From the IMG/VR virus record IMGVR_UViG_3300020438_000013, positions 1-64,000 of that record: DNA of 64,000 bases; one strand, 5' to 3'. Source of the DNA: a virus. A model generated the notes under the pieces. That model saw nothing but the letters and a program-made list of their open reading frames with translations. It was not told the origin of the DNA and ran no database searches. The stretch's first letter is position 1; each line of letters begins with the position of its first letter. Below, one piece after another: positions 48,578-57,131 of the stretch. The position numbers were made by a program, and so were the translations under genes.

Positions 48578-49002
48578 TGTTTGGACGGAAAAGAATTATA
48601 ATGGATAGGGATGATAAACATCCCTACATGATCCGGTGGCAATTGATAAAAGATAAAACCAGCACATTGGGAGAAAGCAGGGATTTGAAATTTAACATTT
48701 ATCTTCATAAGATTATGTTATCTGATGAGCCGGTTCTTCATGACCATCCTTGGGATTACTTCACCTTCATTCTCTGGGGCGGATACTGGGAACATACACC
48801 AGAAGGAAAATTCTGGAGAGGGCCGGGTCACTGGAGATTCTCTAAGGCTAAATCTTTACACTGGATAGAAGTTCCAGAAGGTTCATACGCATTGAGTCTC
48901 TTTATGAGAACAAAGAAAACTAGAACTTGGGGGTTTAACACCAGCAAGGGGTGGGTGGACTACAAAAAATATCTTACAGAGAGAGCAACAAATGGGTCTT
49001 GA
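48577..49002 (+). CDS. Cupin-like phage protein
   Basis: 141 aa. A beta-sandwich/cupin-like pattern with metal-type histidines: VLHDHPWDYFTFILWGGYWEH and KSLHWIEVPEG. Similar small proteins occur in T4-type marine phages. Enzyme activity not known. One-base overlap with the previous gene. Confidence 0.68.
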   Translation: MFGRKRIIMDRDDKHPYMIRWQLIKDKTSTLGESRDLKFNIYLHKIMLSDEPVLHDHPWDYFTFILWGGYWEHTPEGKFWRGPGHWRFSKAKSLHWIEVPEGSYALSLFMRTKKTRTWGFNTSKGWVDYKKYLTERATNGS

Positions 49003-49201
49003 GTACGCAGAAAAAAAGTGGAACACATTAACTCAGTTAGTAAAACAAATTGAGTCGGATGGAAAAGAGAAAATTAAAGATTATAATGGGATCAATATAA
49101 TCACAAATAAGTTCACTTATGGTCTTGCTCATGGTCGTCTTAGTGTATATGACAAGAAAGACAATTTACTCAATCCCATAGTCGGCGATCCTTTGGAGTG
49201 A
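48992..49201 (+). CDS. Small protein, unknown
   Basis: 69 aa, overlapping the cupin-like gene by 11 nt. Mixed alpha/beta, Lys-rich. Not recognised. Confidence 0.55.
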   Translation: MGLEYAEKKWNTLTQLVKQIESDGKEKIKDYNGINIITNKFTYGLAHGRLSVYDKKDNLLNPIVGDPLE

Positions 49202-49293
49202 TTTTTGAACATGGTGTTGTTCTTATGCAACACTACATTGTCAATAAACATCACAAAAAGGTTCAGTTTTCACGATTTTTTCATCCTCCTTTT

Positions 49294-49319
49294 TATAAAT
49301 AATTTCGTTACTCAAAGTA
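49294..49319 (+). promoter_or_regulatory. T4-type late promoter next to a GTTACT palindrome
   Basis: TATAAATA (49294-49301), then GTTACTCAAAGTAAC (49305-49319), a perfect 6-3-6 palindrome. Leads a ~60-nt untranslated region with an AGGAGG-like site before 49385. Confidence 0.6.
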
Positions 49320-49384
49320 ACAAAGTGATGTTACTTGTAGTGACCTAACTATATGTCTTAAAGGAGGCAAAAAATAAAAAAGTA

Positions 49385-49540
49385 ATGAAAAATAATGTAG
49401 AAACTTCGTATGACCATCATTCTGACGGATGGTTATTTTCGGACAACACTGGAAGAAAGTTAGAAATGTTTATGTATATTGTAATTGGCTTCGGCCCATC
49501 TGTAGCGGCAATGCACGCTCTGGGGCAAATGGCCATATGA
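49385..49540 (+). CDS. 51-residue membrane peptide
   Basis: ATG at 49385. Polar first half (NNVETSYDHHSDGWLFSD), then a membrane-like segment (MFMYIVIGFGPSVAAMHAL). Overlaps the next lipoprotein gene (ATGATG). AAGGAGG is about 20 nt upstream, further than usual. Confidence 0.45.
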   Translation: MKNNVETSYDHHSDGWLFSDNTGRKLEMFMYIVIGFGPSVAAMHALGQMAI

Positions 49541-49788
49541 TGCAAAAACTAATACTGATATTAACAACCGCTGCACTATTAGGGTGCGCGACATCATCAA
49601 ATGATGTCTCAAGATACGGATTTGCGACTATTAGTCCCAAAAGAGAAATGCTAGCAAATTGTCTTAACAAATATGGTATTCAGTATAGAAAAAAGACCGG
49701 AAAAGAACTGGTCTATATTAATGGATATTCTGTATTTGACTACTGCAAAGTCTTAGTAGACAACATAGACTTCGGTATCGCTGGATAA
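49537..49788 (+). CDS. Small lipoprotein
   Basis: 83 aa from the ATG at 49537. Lipobox AALLGCAT (Cys about 17). Mature domain with two Cys. Followed by a terminator. Function unknown. Confidence 0.65.
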   Translation: MMQKLILILTTAALLGCATSSNDVSRYGFATISPKREMLANCLNKYGIQYRKKTGKELVYINGYSVFDYCKVLVDNIDFGIAG

Positions 49789-49812
49789 AAACTCCATAAT
49801 ATCTTCATAAAG

Positions 49813-49850
49813 ACCCCGATTTGGGAAACTGAATTGGGGTTTTTCTTAAT
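49813..49850 (+). terminator. Rho-independent terminator
   Basis: ACCCCGATT / AATTGGGGT stem with a single mismatch, then TTTTTC. Ends the lipoprotein transcript. Confidence 0.8.
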
Positions 49851-49872
49851 AAAAGATTACTAAATATTTTTC

Positions 49873-50469
49873 ATGTCAAATTTTAATACTAGACTTTTTT
49901 ATAAAAAATTGAAATTGATAGAAGCTCCACATAAGGTACTGACTACTAAACTTAAGGACTTCGATTACGAACTATACGATGCTCCACAATTAAGTGTGGA
50001 GATGATAGATAATATGTTATTTCATGCTGGGCGCGGCCTGAGTGCGAATCAACTCAACCTCGACGCCAGAATATTTGTTATGCAGAGAAGTTCTGGAGAA
50101 TTTGTCACCGCAATAAATCCTAAGATCTTATCTAAATCCAAAAGCATTCAGGCAGACACAGAAGGATGTCTGAGTTACCCTAATTTATTCCTAGAAATAT
50201 CTAGACCAAAGTCGGTTGAGGTAGAGTATTATGATGAAAATCAAAATAAAAGACAAGAATTACTTTATGGAATTGATGCGAGATGTTTCCAACATGAACT
50301 GGATCATCTAAACGGCGTAGTGTTTACTTCCAAGGTTTCTAGTCTCAAGATACAGAGGGCTAAGAATAGAATGAAGAAATACTCCAAAAATAATTATACT
50401 ATAAATAATATTGATATTATGGGGATTAACGATGGAACTGGATTTAAAAAAAGAATTCGAAAAATATAA
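49873..50469 (+). CDS. def: Peptide deformylase
   Basis: 198 aa. All three PDF motifs: GRGLSANQ (motif I), EGCLSYP (motif II with the metal Cys) and QHELDHLNG (motif III HExxH). It removes N-formyl groups from nascent proteins. Phage PDFs are known in T4-type marine phages. The C-terminal ~40 residues are basic and extend past the core. Overlaps the lipase gene by 38 nt. Confidence 0.93.
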   Translation: MSNFNTRLFYKKLKLIEAPHKVLTTKLKDFDYELYDAPQLSVEMIDNMLFHAGRGLSANQLNLDARIFVMQRSSGEFVTAINPKILSKSKSIQADTEGCLSYPNLFLEISRPKSVEVEYYDENQNKRQELLYGIDARCFQHELDHLNGVVFTSKVSSLKIQRAKNRMKKYSKNNYTINNIDIMGINDGTGFKKRIRKI

Positions 50470-51226
50470 AACTATCGAAAAGGCGGGTGAGTATTCCACA
50501 TCTGTCGCTAAACAACTAGCACTCTTCTCAGTGTTAGTGTACAAGACCGACAACAAACATTTCTTAGAGAATGCATTGTCGGGTTATACCAAATCACACT
50601 TCAAAACTTTTGATAACGATGGTACAGAAGCACTCGTAGTAAAGACTGGAACTTGTATTGTTCTTTCTTTTCGCGGAACTGAACCAACAGAACTCAAAGA
50701 CATCTTAGCTGATATCAATATCATCCCAAAGAAATCCGAAGAACGACAAGGGATTGTTCATAGTGGTTTCGCAGAAGCCCTTGATAAAATTTGGGATGAT
50801 GTAGAACTCTATCTGGACTCAATCCATGCGTCCGGAGATTTGGTCTACATTTGCGGTCACAGTTTGGGAGGCGCTCTCGCAACTGTTGCTGCTGCTAGAT
50901 CAAAGTATCTTTGTCAAGTTTACACTTATGGCCAGCCGAGAGTTGGAAGCAAAAAGTACGCAAAGAATGTAAAATCAACCATCTACCGCCATGTACAAGG
51001 AGCCGATATAGTTCCTGCCGTTCCGTTGCCTATGTTGTTCTATAGGCACATAGGAGACATTAAAGTGGTAGACAAGAAGAAAAAAATAGTGTACACTACA
51101 TCTTCTTTATTAAATTTTGATTGGATTAGATTTAAACTGATGGTAAGTTCAATCTTCTCCAAAGTGCCGTTTCTGTCATTGGTCAAAGATCATGACATAT
51201 CGGATTATTATGATAATATTGCATAG
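50432..51226 (+). CDS. Class 3 lipase-like alpha/beta hydrolase
   Basis: 264 aa from the ATG at 50432. Lipase_3 signatures: VLSFRGTEP (oxyanion region), ICGHSLGGALAT (nucleophile Ser), GADIVPAVP (Asp) and C-terminal VKDHDISDYY (His), so a full catalytic triad. No signal peptide or membrane anchor. It could hydrolyse host lipids late in infection; it overlaps the deformylase gene by 38 nt. Confidence 0.88.
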   Translation: MELDLKKEFEKYKTIEKAGEYSTSVAKQLALFSVLVYKTDNKHFLENALSGYTKSHFKTFDNDGTEALVVKTGTCIVLSFRGTEPTELKDILADINIIPKKSEERQGIVHSGFAEALDKIWDDVELYLDSIHASGDLVYICGHSLGGALATVAAARSKYLCQVYTYGQPRVGSKKYAKNVKSTIYRHVQGADIVPAVPLPMLFYRHIGDIKVVDKKKKIVYTTSSLLNFDWIRFKLMVSSIFSKVPFLSLVKDHDISDYYDNIA

Positions 51227-51234
51227 GGAATAAT

Positions 51235-51477
51235 ATGCCAACATACACATATATTTGTAATTCATGTAATTATAGATTTGAGGAAATACTGAAAATATCC
51301 GAAAGAAATAGACCTCTACAGGAACCATGCGAAAAGTGCGGAGAAAATGCAGTATCTCAAACTATATTGAAAGTGAATGTCGGTGATCCGATTGCATTGG
51401 GTGTCAAGAAGATACCAAAAGACTTTAAGGAAGGAGTTTTAGATAAAGCTAGAAAAGTGCCAGGCGCTGCGATTTGA
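51235..51477 (+). CDS. FmdB-type zinc-ribbon protein
   Basis: 80 aa. N-terminal TYICNSCNYRFEEI and CEKCGENAV give two CxxC knuckles of the FmdB family. Common small protein in T4-type marine phages. Possibly a regulatory nucleic-acid-binding protein. Confidence 0.8.
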   Translation: MPTYTYICNSCNYRFEEILKISERNRPLQEPCEKCGENAVSQTILKVNVGDPIALGVKKIPKDFKEGVLDKARKVPGAAI

Positions 51478-51487
51478 GTTTTTTATT

Positions 51488-52234
51488 ATGGAATATTATG
51501 GGATGGTGCTCAACAACAGGAGCCATTTCATGGGTAAGCATAGAAGAAAAACTGCAAGGTTCGCATTGAACGAATCACACTTCAACATAGTGGACATTCA
51601 TCCAATGACTGCGAATCAGAGCAGAGTATTTGAAGACTTTGAAAACGGAAAACACCTATTTTTACATGGTGTCGCTGGAACAGGAAAGACTTACATTTCT
51701 TTGTATCTAGCAGCGAGAGAACTATTTGACTTAGGCCCGAGATATAAAAATTTAAGCATAGTAAGGAGTATTGTACCTACAAGAGATATCGGGTTTTTGC
51801 CAGGTTCGGAAGAACAAAAGATGGAAGTCTATGAGGCTCCATATAAATCAATCTTCTCTGATTTATTTTGCAGAGGAGACGCATACCAATTACTGAAAAA
51901 GAAGGGTGCGATTAATTTCATGACTACCTCATTTATCAGAGGAGTCACATTAAACGATACCATCATTTTAGTAGATGAGTGTCAGAATATGAATTTCCAT
52001 GAATTGGATTCAATTATTACAAGGTTAGGAAAGAATTGTAGAATTATATTTTGTGGAGATTTTCGTCAAAGCGACTTCACAAAAACAAACGATAAAGATG
52101 GCATACTACAGTTTATGAATATTATGAAGAACATGACCGATGTAGGGTTTACAGAATTTGTAGAAGAAGATATCGTGAGAAGTTGTTTTGTCAAATCCTA
52201 TATACTTAATAAACTGCAGGCAGGAATAGTCTAA
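51488..52234 (+). CDS. phoH: PhoH-like ATPase
   Basis: 248 aa. Walker A GVAGTGKT at about residue 59, Walker B ILVDECQN at about 160, sensor FCGDFRQSD. Full-length PhoH P-loop domain. Wide-spread in marine phages; function still unclear. A later in-frame ATG (residue 15, FMGKHRR) is an alternative start. Confidence 0.93.
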   Translation: MEYYGMVLNNRSHFMGKHRRKTARFALNESHFNIVDIHPMTANQSRVFEDFENGKHLFLHGVAGTGKTYISLYLAARELFDLGPRYKNLSIVRSIVPTRDIGFLPGSEEQKMEVYEAPYKSIFSDLFCRGDAYQLLKKKGAINFMTTSFIRGVTLNDTIILVDECQNMNFHELDSIITRLGKNCRIIFCGDFRQSDFTKTNDKDGILQFMNIMKNMTDVGFTEFVEEDIVRSCFVKSYILNKLQAGIV

Positions 52235-52244
52235 GGAGATACCT

Positions 52245-52556
52245 ATGGGCGATTTAGTAGACGCAAAAAATATTTTCGAAATACGAAAATTTATCAATGC
52301 CAAAGATCTAGAAGGAATTCAAAACTACATCGAGGCAGAAGAGTATGGGAGAAGCATATCTCATAGTCTTATGGTAAATATTATTGATGCAATAGACCAA
52401 TCTGGCTTCAATATAACAGAAAAAAGAATGTTGGACGATCTAACCTTTATTAACATGGCAATCAATGCCACGTTGGATAGGCAGTTGGGGGTTGATAATC
52501 AATTCTACCAACATATTGGAAAAATGATTCAGAAGATAAAGTCTGAAATAAAATAA
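52245..52556 (+). CDS. Hypothetical helical protein
   Basis: 103 aa, AAGGAG upstream. All-helical (AKDLEGIQNYIEAEEYGRSI, IGKMIQKIKSEIK). Similar in size and place to small proteins near phoH in T4-type marine phages. Function unknown. Confidence 0.65.
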   Translation: MGDLVDAKNIFEIRKFINAKDLEGIQNYIEAEEYGRSISHSLMVNIIDAIDQSGFNITEKRMLDDLTFINMAINATLDRQLGVDNQFYQHIGKMIQKIKSEIK

Positions 52557-52569
52557 GGAGGCACATAAC

Positions 52570-52614
52570 ATGAATTGCAAATGCTGCGAATGTTGTAATT
52601 GTGATTGTTGTTAG
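52570..52614 (+). CDS. 14-residue cysteine-rich peptide
   Basis: MNCKCCECCNCDCC: eight Cys in fourteen residues with ATG at 52570, stop at 52612. A perfect AAGGAGG lies eight bases upstream, better than most genes here. It resembles a minimal metallothionein-like metal-binding peptide. Too short for statistical support. Confidence 0.5.
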   Translation: MNCKCCECCNCDCC

Positions 52615-52621
52615 ATAAATT

Positions 52622-53338
52622 ATGTTTAATCATGTAGAGTTTAAGTCTGATGACTTCGAACTTAAAACTGTAAATGAAGATGGAAAAAGATGGTACGTTA
52701 CTGATAGTGGTGGGAGATATCCTTCTATCACTACAGTAATTTCTTACTTTAGTAAAGCAGCCATCATGGCGTGGAGAAAACGAGTCGGAGAAGCAGAGGC
52801 AAATAAAGTCTCTCTCAAAGCATCTCGTAGAGGAACCAACGTCCACTTAATGTGCGAAGACTATATCAATAATCTTCCTATGAAAAAGGAATCGATGCCA
52901 AGCGACTTGGAAATGTTTCACATTATGAAACCAGTCCTTGATGAAAGAATCGGAAAAGTCTATGCTCAAGAGTATGCGATGTATTCGGATCATCTGGGGA
53001 TAGCAGGACGATGTGACTGTATTGCGGAATTCGATGGTAAGTTATCCATAATAGATTTTAAAACGTCTAAACGACCTCTCAGTGCGTTTGGTGGAGAGAA
53101 ATTAGACAAGTACTTCAGACAAGCCTCAGGGTATGCAGTAATGTTTGAAGAACGAACCAGAATACCTGTTTCTCAGGTTGTTATTATTGCTGCGGTAGAC
53201 AATGAATTACATCCGGAAGTCCATGTCTCAAAGAGAGACAATCATATCGGAGATTTGATTGGAATGATTGATGAATATTATGTCAAAAATGGTCTGACAA
53301 ATAATAATCAATTAAAAACGGGAATAATTGGGAAGTAA
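52622..53338 (+). CDS. RecB/MGME1-type PD-(D/E)xK exonuclease
   Basis: 238 aa. Motif order of the family: SITTVISYFSK, RRGTNVHLMCEDY (conserved His), GRCDCIAEFDGKLSIIDFKTS (Asp and DxK), QASGYAVMFEE (Gln, Tyr). Single-strand exonuclease of phage replication or recombination. Common in T4-type marine phages. Confidence 0.87.
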   Translation: MFNHVEFKSDDFELKTVNEDGKRWYVTDSGGRYPSITTVISYFSKAAIMAWRKRVGEAEANKVSLKASRRGTNVHLMCEDYINNLPMKKESMPSDLEMFHIMKPVLDERIGKVYAQEYAMYSDHLGIAGRCDCIAEFDGKLSIIDFKTSKRPLSAFGGEKLDKYFRQASGYAVMFEERTRIPVSQVVIIAAVDNELHPEVHVSKRDNHIGDLIGMIDEYYVKNGLTNNNQLKTGIIGK

Positions 53339-53405
53339 TGATTTCCAAATATTCCTCATTTATTTCACGGTTTTTTGACGAAAATCGGAAGTCGAGGTAC
53401 TAAAT

Positions 53406-53651
53406 ATGTGGGTATGGTTAATTCAAGCTATCGCTGGAAGTATAATCGGAAGTGCTACAAGCAGTTGGTTTCAGAACACTGCAGCAGGGAAATGGTTCTT
53501 TGCAAAAGTATCTTCTATATACGACTGGGCCGCAACGCGGTATAATTTAAAGGTCTTAGATGCAGAAGACACTTGGAGAAAAAAGTATCCAAATGTTTCT
53601 GCAAAAATGGACGAATTAGAAAGTAGATTGGAGGCGCTAGAAAACAAATAA
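53406..53651 (+). CDS. Small exported or membrane-associated protein
   Basis: 81 aa. An N-terminal hydrophobic segment (WLIQAIAGSIIGSAT), then a helix with a coiled-coil end (KMDELESRLEALENK). No SD consensus; TAAAT before the ATG. Not recognised. Confidence 0.55.
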   Translation: MWVWLIQAIAGSIIGSATSSWFQNTAAGKWFFAKVSSIYDWAATRYNLKVLDAEDTWRKKYPNVSAKMDELESRLEALENK

Positions 53652-53672
53652 TTCACACAAGGACAACTCGCC

Positions 53673-53903
53673 GTGGAAAACTACAGACAACTTCAAGCAA
53701 GTCTAACAGACCTCAATTGGGATGGAGAAGATTACGAAGAGACTGTCGTGACATTTCCGACAGAACAAAATATCGAATCCGTAAAATCGATAACATCAGA
53801 TTATACTAAATACTTTGATGTGATTAAGAACACTGTGAGAAACTCCGCCTCGGTGAATTATGATCCAGACCTAGAGCCTATCGCAGTCTTATCTACAAAT
53901 TAA
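53673..53903 (+). CDS. Small acidic protein, unknown (GTG start)
   Basis: 76 aa. GTG start at 53673 with AAGGA upstream. Acidic (DLNWDGEDYEETVVTFPTEQ). Not recognised. Confidence 0.55.
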   Translation: MENYRQLQASLTDLNWDGEDYEETVVTFPTEQNIESVKSITSDYTKYFDVIKNTVRNSASVNYDPDLEPIAVLSTN

Positions 53904-53916
53904 TATGTAGAACTTC

Positions 53917-53945
53917 TTGACAATATCTTAGTTATGTTATATAAT
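53917..53945 (+). promoter_or_regulatory. Consensus sigma70 promoter
   Basis: TTGACA, 17-nt spacer, TATAAT. Drives the hydrolase/gp33/gp59 run. Confidence 0.85.
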
Positions 53946-53980
53946 TGAAGGGTTATTAACATAACACAGGAAAGTTGTAT

Positions 53981-54523
53981 ATGAAATTTATGCTTCTATT
54001 AGTCGCTGCGCTGGGGGCAATTACTCCCAGCAAAGTGACAACCAGTATTCTGGATAGGAACGCAGGAATTGAAGAAGAAGTTCGATGCCTTGCGGAAAAC
54101 ATTTACTTCGAATCCAGAAATGAGAGTGTTATGGGACAAATCGCTGTCGCATATGTTACTCTCAATCGGGTTTTTGCTCCAAAACATCCAAATACTGTAT
54201 GTGGCGTAGTCCGACAGGGAGAATACAAAGAGTCATGGAAAACTAGGATGACCAAAGATCCAGATGACGCTGTATTTGTTCCTGTAAAGGACAGATGTCA
54301 ATTTTCTTGGTACTGTGATGGTAAATCTGACAAGATACTAGACTTGGTTGCGTGGAAAAGCGCAACCAATGTGGCTGCAATGGTCACCGTAGAGTATGGT
54401 TCAGAACGCCACAGCGATCCTACTGATGGAGCGTTATGGTATCACGCAGACTATGTTAAATCTAAGTTCCATTCTAAGTTGGTTTACACCACTAAGATTG
54501 GTGCCCATATATTCTACCGATAG
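53981..54523 (+). CDS. SleB-type cell wall hydrolase
   Basis: 180 aa from the ATG at 53981 (ACAGGAAAG upstream). Signal peptide-like N-terminus (FMLLLVAALGAITPS). Hydrolase_2 signatures: CLAENIYFESRNESVMGQIAV (catalytic Glu), PNTVCGVV, CQFSWYCDG, ALWYHADYVK. A transglycosylase/amidase-type peptidoglycan enzyme, perhaps exported during infection. Second wall-lytic enzyme besides the M15 endolysin. Confidence 0.87.
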   Translation: MKFMLLLVAALGAITPSKVTTSILDRNAGIEEEVRCLAENIYFESRNESVMGQIAVAYVTLNRVFAPKHPNTVCGVVRQGEYKESWKTRMTKDPDDAVFVPVKDRCQFSWYCDGKSDKILDLVAWKSATNVAAMVTVEYGSERHSDPTDGALWYHADYVKSKFHSKLVYTTKIGAHIFYR

Positions 54524-54533
54524 GAAAACCATT

Positions 54534-54758
54534 ATGTTAAAGACCATGAGTCAAAAAGAGTTCAGTGAAGAAATTGAAAAGTATGTGCGAGACACAAGAC
54601 AGTCGTATATGGACTCTATTATCATGTACTGCAAAGAAAAAGAACTAGACTTTGAGAGCATAAACTCTCTTCTCAGTACAGTTCTAAAACAAAAAATCCA
54701 ATTTGAGGCAGAAAGTCTCAATATGATGGCAAAAACTGCTAATCAACTACCCCTGTGA
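54534..54758 (+). CDS. 33: gp33 late-promoter coactivator
   Basis: 74 aa from the ATG at 54534. Matches T4-type marine-phage gp33: SYMDSIIMYCKEKELDFESI, LLSTVLKQKIQFEAESLN. gp33 bridges RNA polymerase and the sliding clamp at TATAAATA promoters. Gene order gp33-gp59-(...)-gp32 is as in T4. Confidence 0.82.
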   Translation: MLKTMSQKEFSEEIEKYVRDTRQSYMDSIIMYCKEKELDFESINSLLSTVLKQKIQFEAESLNMMAKTANQLPL

Positions 54759-54772
54759 GGTCGGGTCTGGTC

Positions 54773-55459
54773 ATGGCCAGCAGAAAAATCGATGATTTTG
54801 AGTGTTATAAAATGTTTATAGCAATGAAAAATCATTTCTCAACCAAAAATGACGCCTATGACTACATAAAGTATCGTGGGAGAGTCTCTATTCACGAAAA
54901 TACTTATCTAAAAAGAAAAGATCGTTCGGTTTTCAAAGATTTGAGTAAAAAATACACTCGCAAAGAGTTAGAAAACTACTTTTTGTCCGTATTTCTGTCT
55001 TCTAACGAGAACGGAACTGCAATTGCAAGAGGGGAATTCTTAAATTCCTCAGACTTGCTCTCAGAAGAGACTCAAGACTACTATAAACTCTGGAAAACTA
55101 GAAATCAGAGTCTATCTTATCTTTTTGAAGAGGATTTTGGTAGAGTGTTAGACCTCGCAGTCAAGAACGAGTTAAAATTTGACGAAATTTTTAGATGTAT
55201 TGATGGGGAATACCCTCTGGTCATGCAAATGGAACGCAGAGGCCTCATATCCATAGAAACTTTGGTAATTTTAGACAAAATCTTAGACTTTTTGGATAGA
55301 GTTAGAATCAATGATACCATCTATTGGCCGATATACAAAAGAAAGTGTAAAAAGTACTCAGGATTTTTGGTGATAAATAATAAATCCTATACTAAAAAAG
55401 TGAGAAAGATACTATTAGACGATTATTACGAAGAGTATGGCAAATCACTAGAGAAGTAA
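54773..55459 (+). CDS. 59: gp59 helicase loader
   Basis: 228 aa from the ATG at 54773. Fits T4 gp59: YKMFIAMKNHFSTKNDAYDY, then KRKDRSVFKDLSKKYTRKEL and an LVILDKILDFLD helix in the C-terminal half. Loads gp41 helicase on gp32-covered forks. Length matches T4 gp59 (217). Confidence 0.86.
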   Translation: MASRKIDDFECYKMFIAMKNHFSTKNDAYDYIKYRGRVSIHENTYLKRKDRSVFKDLSKKYTRKELENYFLSVFLSSNENGTAIARGEFLNSSDLLSEETQDYYKLWKTRNQSLSYLFEEDFGRVLDLAVKNELKFDEIFRCIDGEYPLVMQMERRGLISIETLVILDKILDFLDRVRINDTIYWPIYKRKCKKYSGFLVINNKSYTKKVRKILLDDYYEEYGKSLEK

Positions 55460-55460
55460 A

Positions 55461-56798
55461 ATGCAACTAGCAATAATTACACTTTTATCGGCACTAGCAA
55501 TTAGTGGAGTCGCCGCATATTATTCTATATTTGGACTGGCAAAGATATTTTCCGCTGCAGTCCTTCCAATTATCATTATGGGAGTGGTTCTTGAGATCGG
55601 AAAACTCGTAACCGCATCTTGGTTATATCGAAACTGGAAAACTTGTCCAGTGTTACTCAAAACATACTTTGTAAGTGCTGTTCTGGTATTGATGTTTATA
55701 ACCTCTATGGGAATTTTTGGGTTCTTATCATCAGCACATATAGAACAGACACTAGGGAATCAGGAGAATCAATCTAAGATTCTCAGAGTAGAAGATGAAA
55801 TCCAACGGACAGACTATCTTATAGACGCCGCAGAAGCAAAGATACAAGATTTTGAGACTGCTGATATAGATTTCTCTGATGGAATACAAAGTCAGATAGA
55901 TAGAGAACAACAGAGGATTGATACTGCATATGAACGTGCAGATCCTCAGATAAAATCTCAGATGGGTATCATCGAAAGAGAGAATGAGATTGTTGAGAAT
56001 AGAGTCAAGCCTTACAGAGATGAGGTTGCGAATATTGATTCTCGTATGGATCAACTTGATACCGCTATACAAGAAAATAACGTAAGAATAATCCAAAGAA
56101 TTGTCGGTACTATTGTCGATGGTTCTTATGGAGAAGAAACCGCAACAAAAGTTGATTACTTTAGGGCGCAACAACTAGAAGAAAGAGACAAGCTTCTAGT
56201 AAAGATTGACGAAATACGAAACAAAGACAACCAGAATATAGACTCCGCAATGGATCAAATTGCGGATATAAGAGAAACTGTGCGTCAGGAGATAACTGAC
56301 TCCAATGCCCTCATACAACGTCTTAGAGCGCAACTGGGTGCGCCTGTGAACGATAATAAACTAGAGTTGGTTGCAGAACAAAGAAACATAATAGATACTC
56401 TAGAAGACAAACTGGACGAACTTAATTTAGAGAAGTTTGATCTGGAAACCAGTTACCGTCAACTGGAAGCAGAAGTTGGGCCAATTAAGTATATCGCAGA
56501 ACTCGCAATAGGAAATAACGCATCAGAAGAAGCACTAGAGAACGCAGTCAAGTGGATCATACTTCTCATTGTATTTGTATTCGATCCTCTTGCGGTACTT
56601 CTATTGATTGCTGCAAACATGAATTTGCTTGCAGTTAAGAACGCAAAACTAGCGGCAGAAGGCCCAGTAGATATTCCAAATTTTGATGATGCAGAAAATG
56701 TGTTAATGAAAACCTCTGGCGGATGGCAGAGACTTGATAGAACAGAGAAACGTCGAAGGGAACTCAACGAAACTCTGAAGGATGAAAACGAAACTTAA
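55461..56798 (+). CDS. Membrane protein with long cytoplasmic coiled coil
   Basis: 445 aa. Three membrane segments near the N-terminus (about 1-25, 30-52, 70-95), a coiled-coil core (about 100-345, rich in Glu, Gln, Arg), then another segment (about 360-385, WIILLIVFVFDPLAVLLLI). Similar proteins lie near gp59/gp32 in T4-type marine phages. Role unknown; perhaps a membrane anchor for replication or a superinfection factor. Confidence 0.72.
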   Translation: MQLAIITLLSALAISGVAAYYSIFGLAKIFSAAVLPIIIMGVVLEIGKLVTASWLYRNWKTCPVLLKTYFVSAVLVLMFITSMGIFGFLSSAHIEQTLGNQENQSKILRVEDEIQRTDYLIDAAEAKIQDFETADIDFSDGIQSQIDREQQRIDTAYERADPQIKSQMGIIERENEIVENRVKPYRDEVANIDSRMDQLDTAIQENNVRIIQRIVGTIVDGSYGEETATKVDYFRAQQLEERDKLLVKIDEIRNKDNQNIDSAMDQIADIRETVRQEITDSNALIQRLRAQLGAPVNDNKLELVAEQRNIIDTLEDKLDELNLEKFDLETSYRQLEAEVGPIKYIAELAIGNNASEEALENAVKWIILLIVFVFDPLAVLLLIAANMNLLAVKNAKLAAEGPVDIPNFDDAENVLMKTSGGWQRLDRTEKRRRELNETLKDENET

Positions 56799-56812
56799 GG
56801 AGAAGTTATATT

Positions 56813-57037
56813 ATGCCAATGAAATATCAGAAAAGTGCGACAAACGTGAATCGGCAAACAAAAAAGAAAACAATAAAACATTACTATATGAAGAGCCTCA
56901 CCAAAGATGAGGTTTTGGACAAATACTATACAGCAAATAAACCAAAACTAAAACAAAAATTCCGAAATGAGTTAATCTCAAAGCGGGGTTTCACACAAGA
57001 ATCTCTTCAACTTGCGGAAGCAAGTAGGGATAATTAG
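56813..57037 (+). CDS. Small basic protein, unknown
   Basis: 74 aa, AAGGAG upstream. Very basic (SATNVNRQTKKKTIKHYYMK), possibly DNA-binding. Next to gp32. Not recognised. Confidence 0.62.
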   Translation: MPMKYQKSATNVNRQTKKKTIKHYYMKSLTKDEVLDKYYTANKPKLKQKFRNELISKRGFTQESLQLAEASRDN

Positions 57038-57040
57038 TAG

Positions 57041-57069
57041 TTGACAAACCAATATTACTTTGGTATGAT
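57041..57069 (+). promoter_or_regulatory. Sigma70-type promoter of gp32
   Basis: TTGACA, 17-nt spacer, TATGAT, about 60 nt upstream of the gp32 start. Confidence 0.8.
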
Positions 57070-57131
57070 ACTACACAATATCATAATGATGATATTAACA
57101 TACAAAAATACTACGAATATAAGGAAATACT

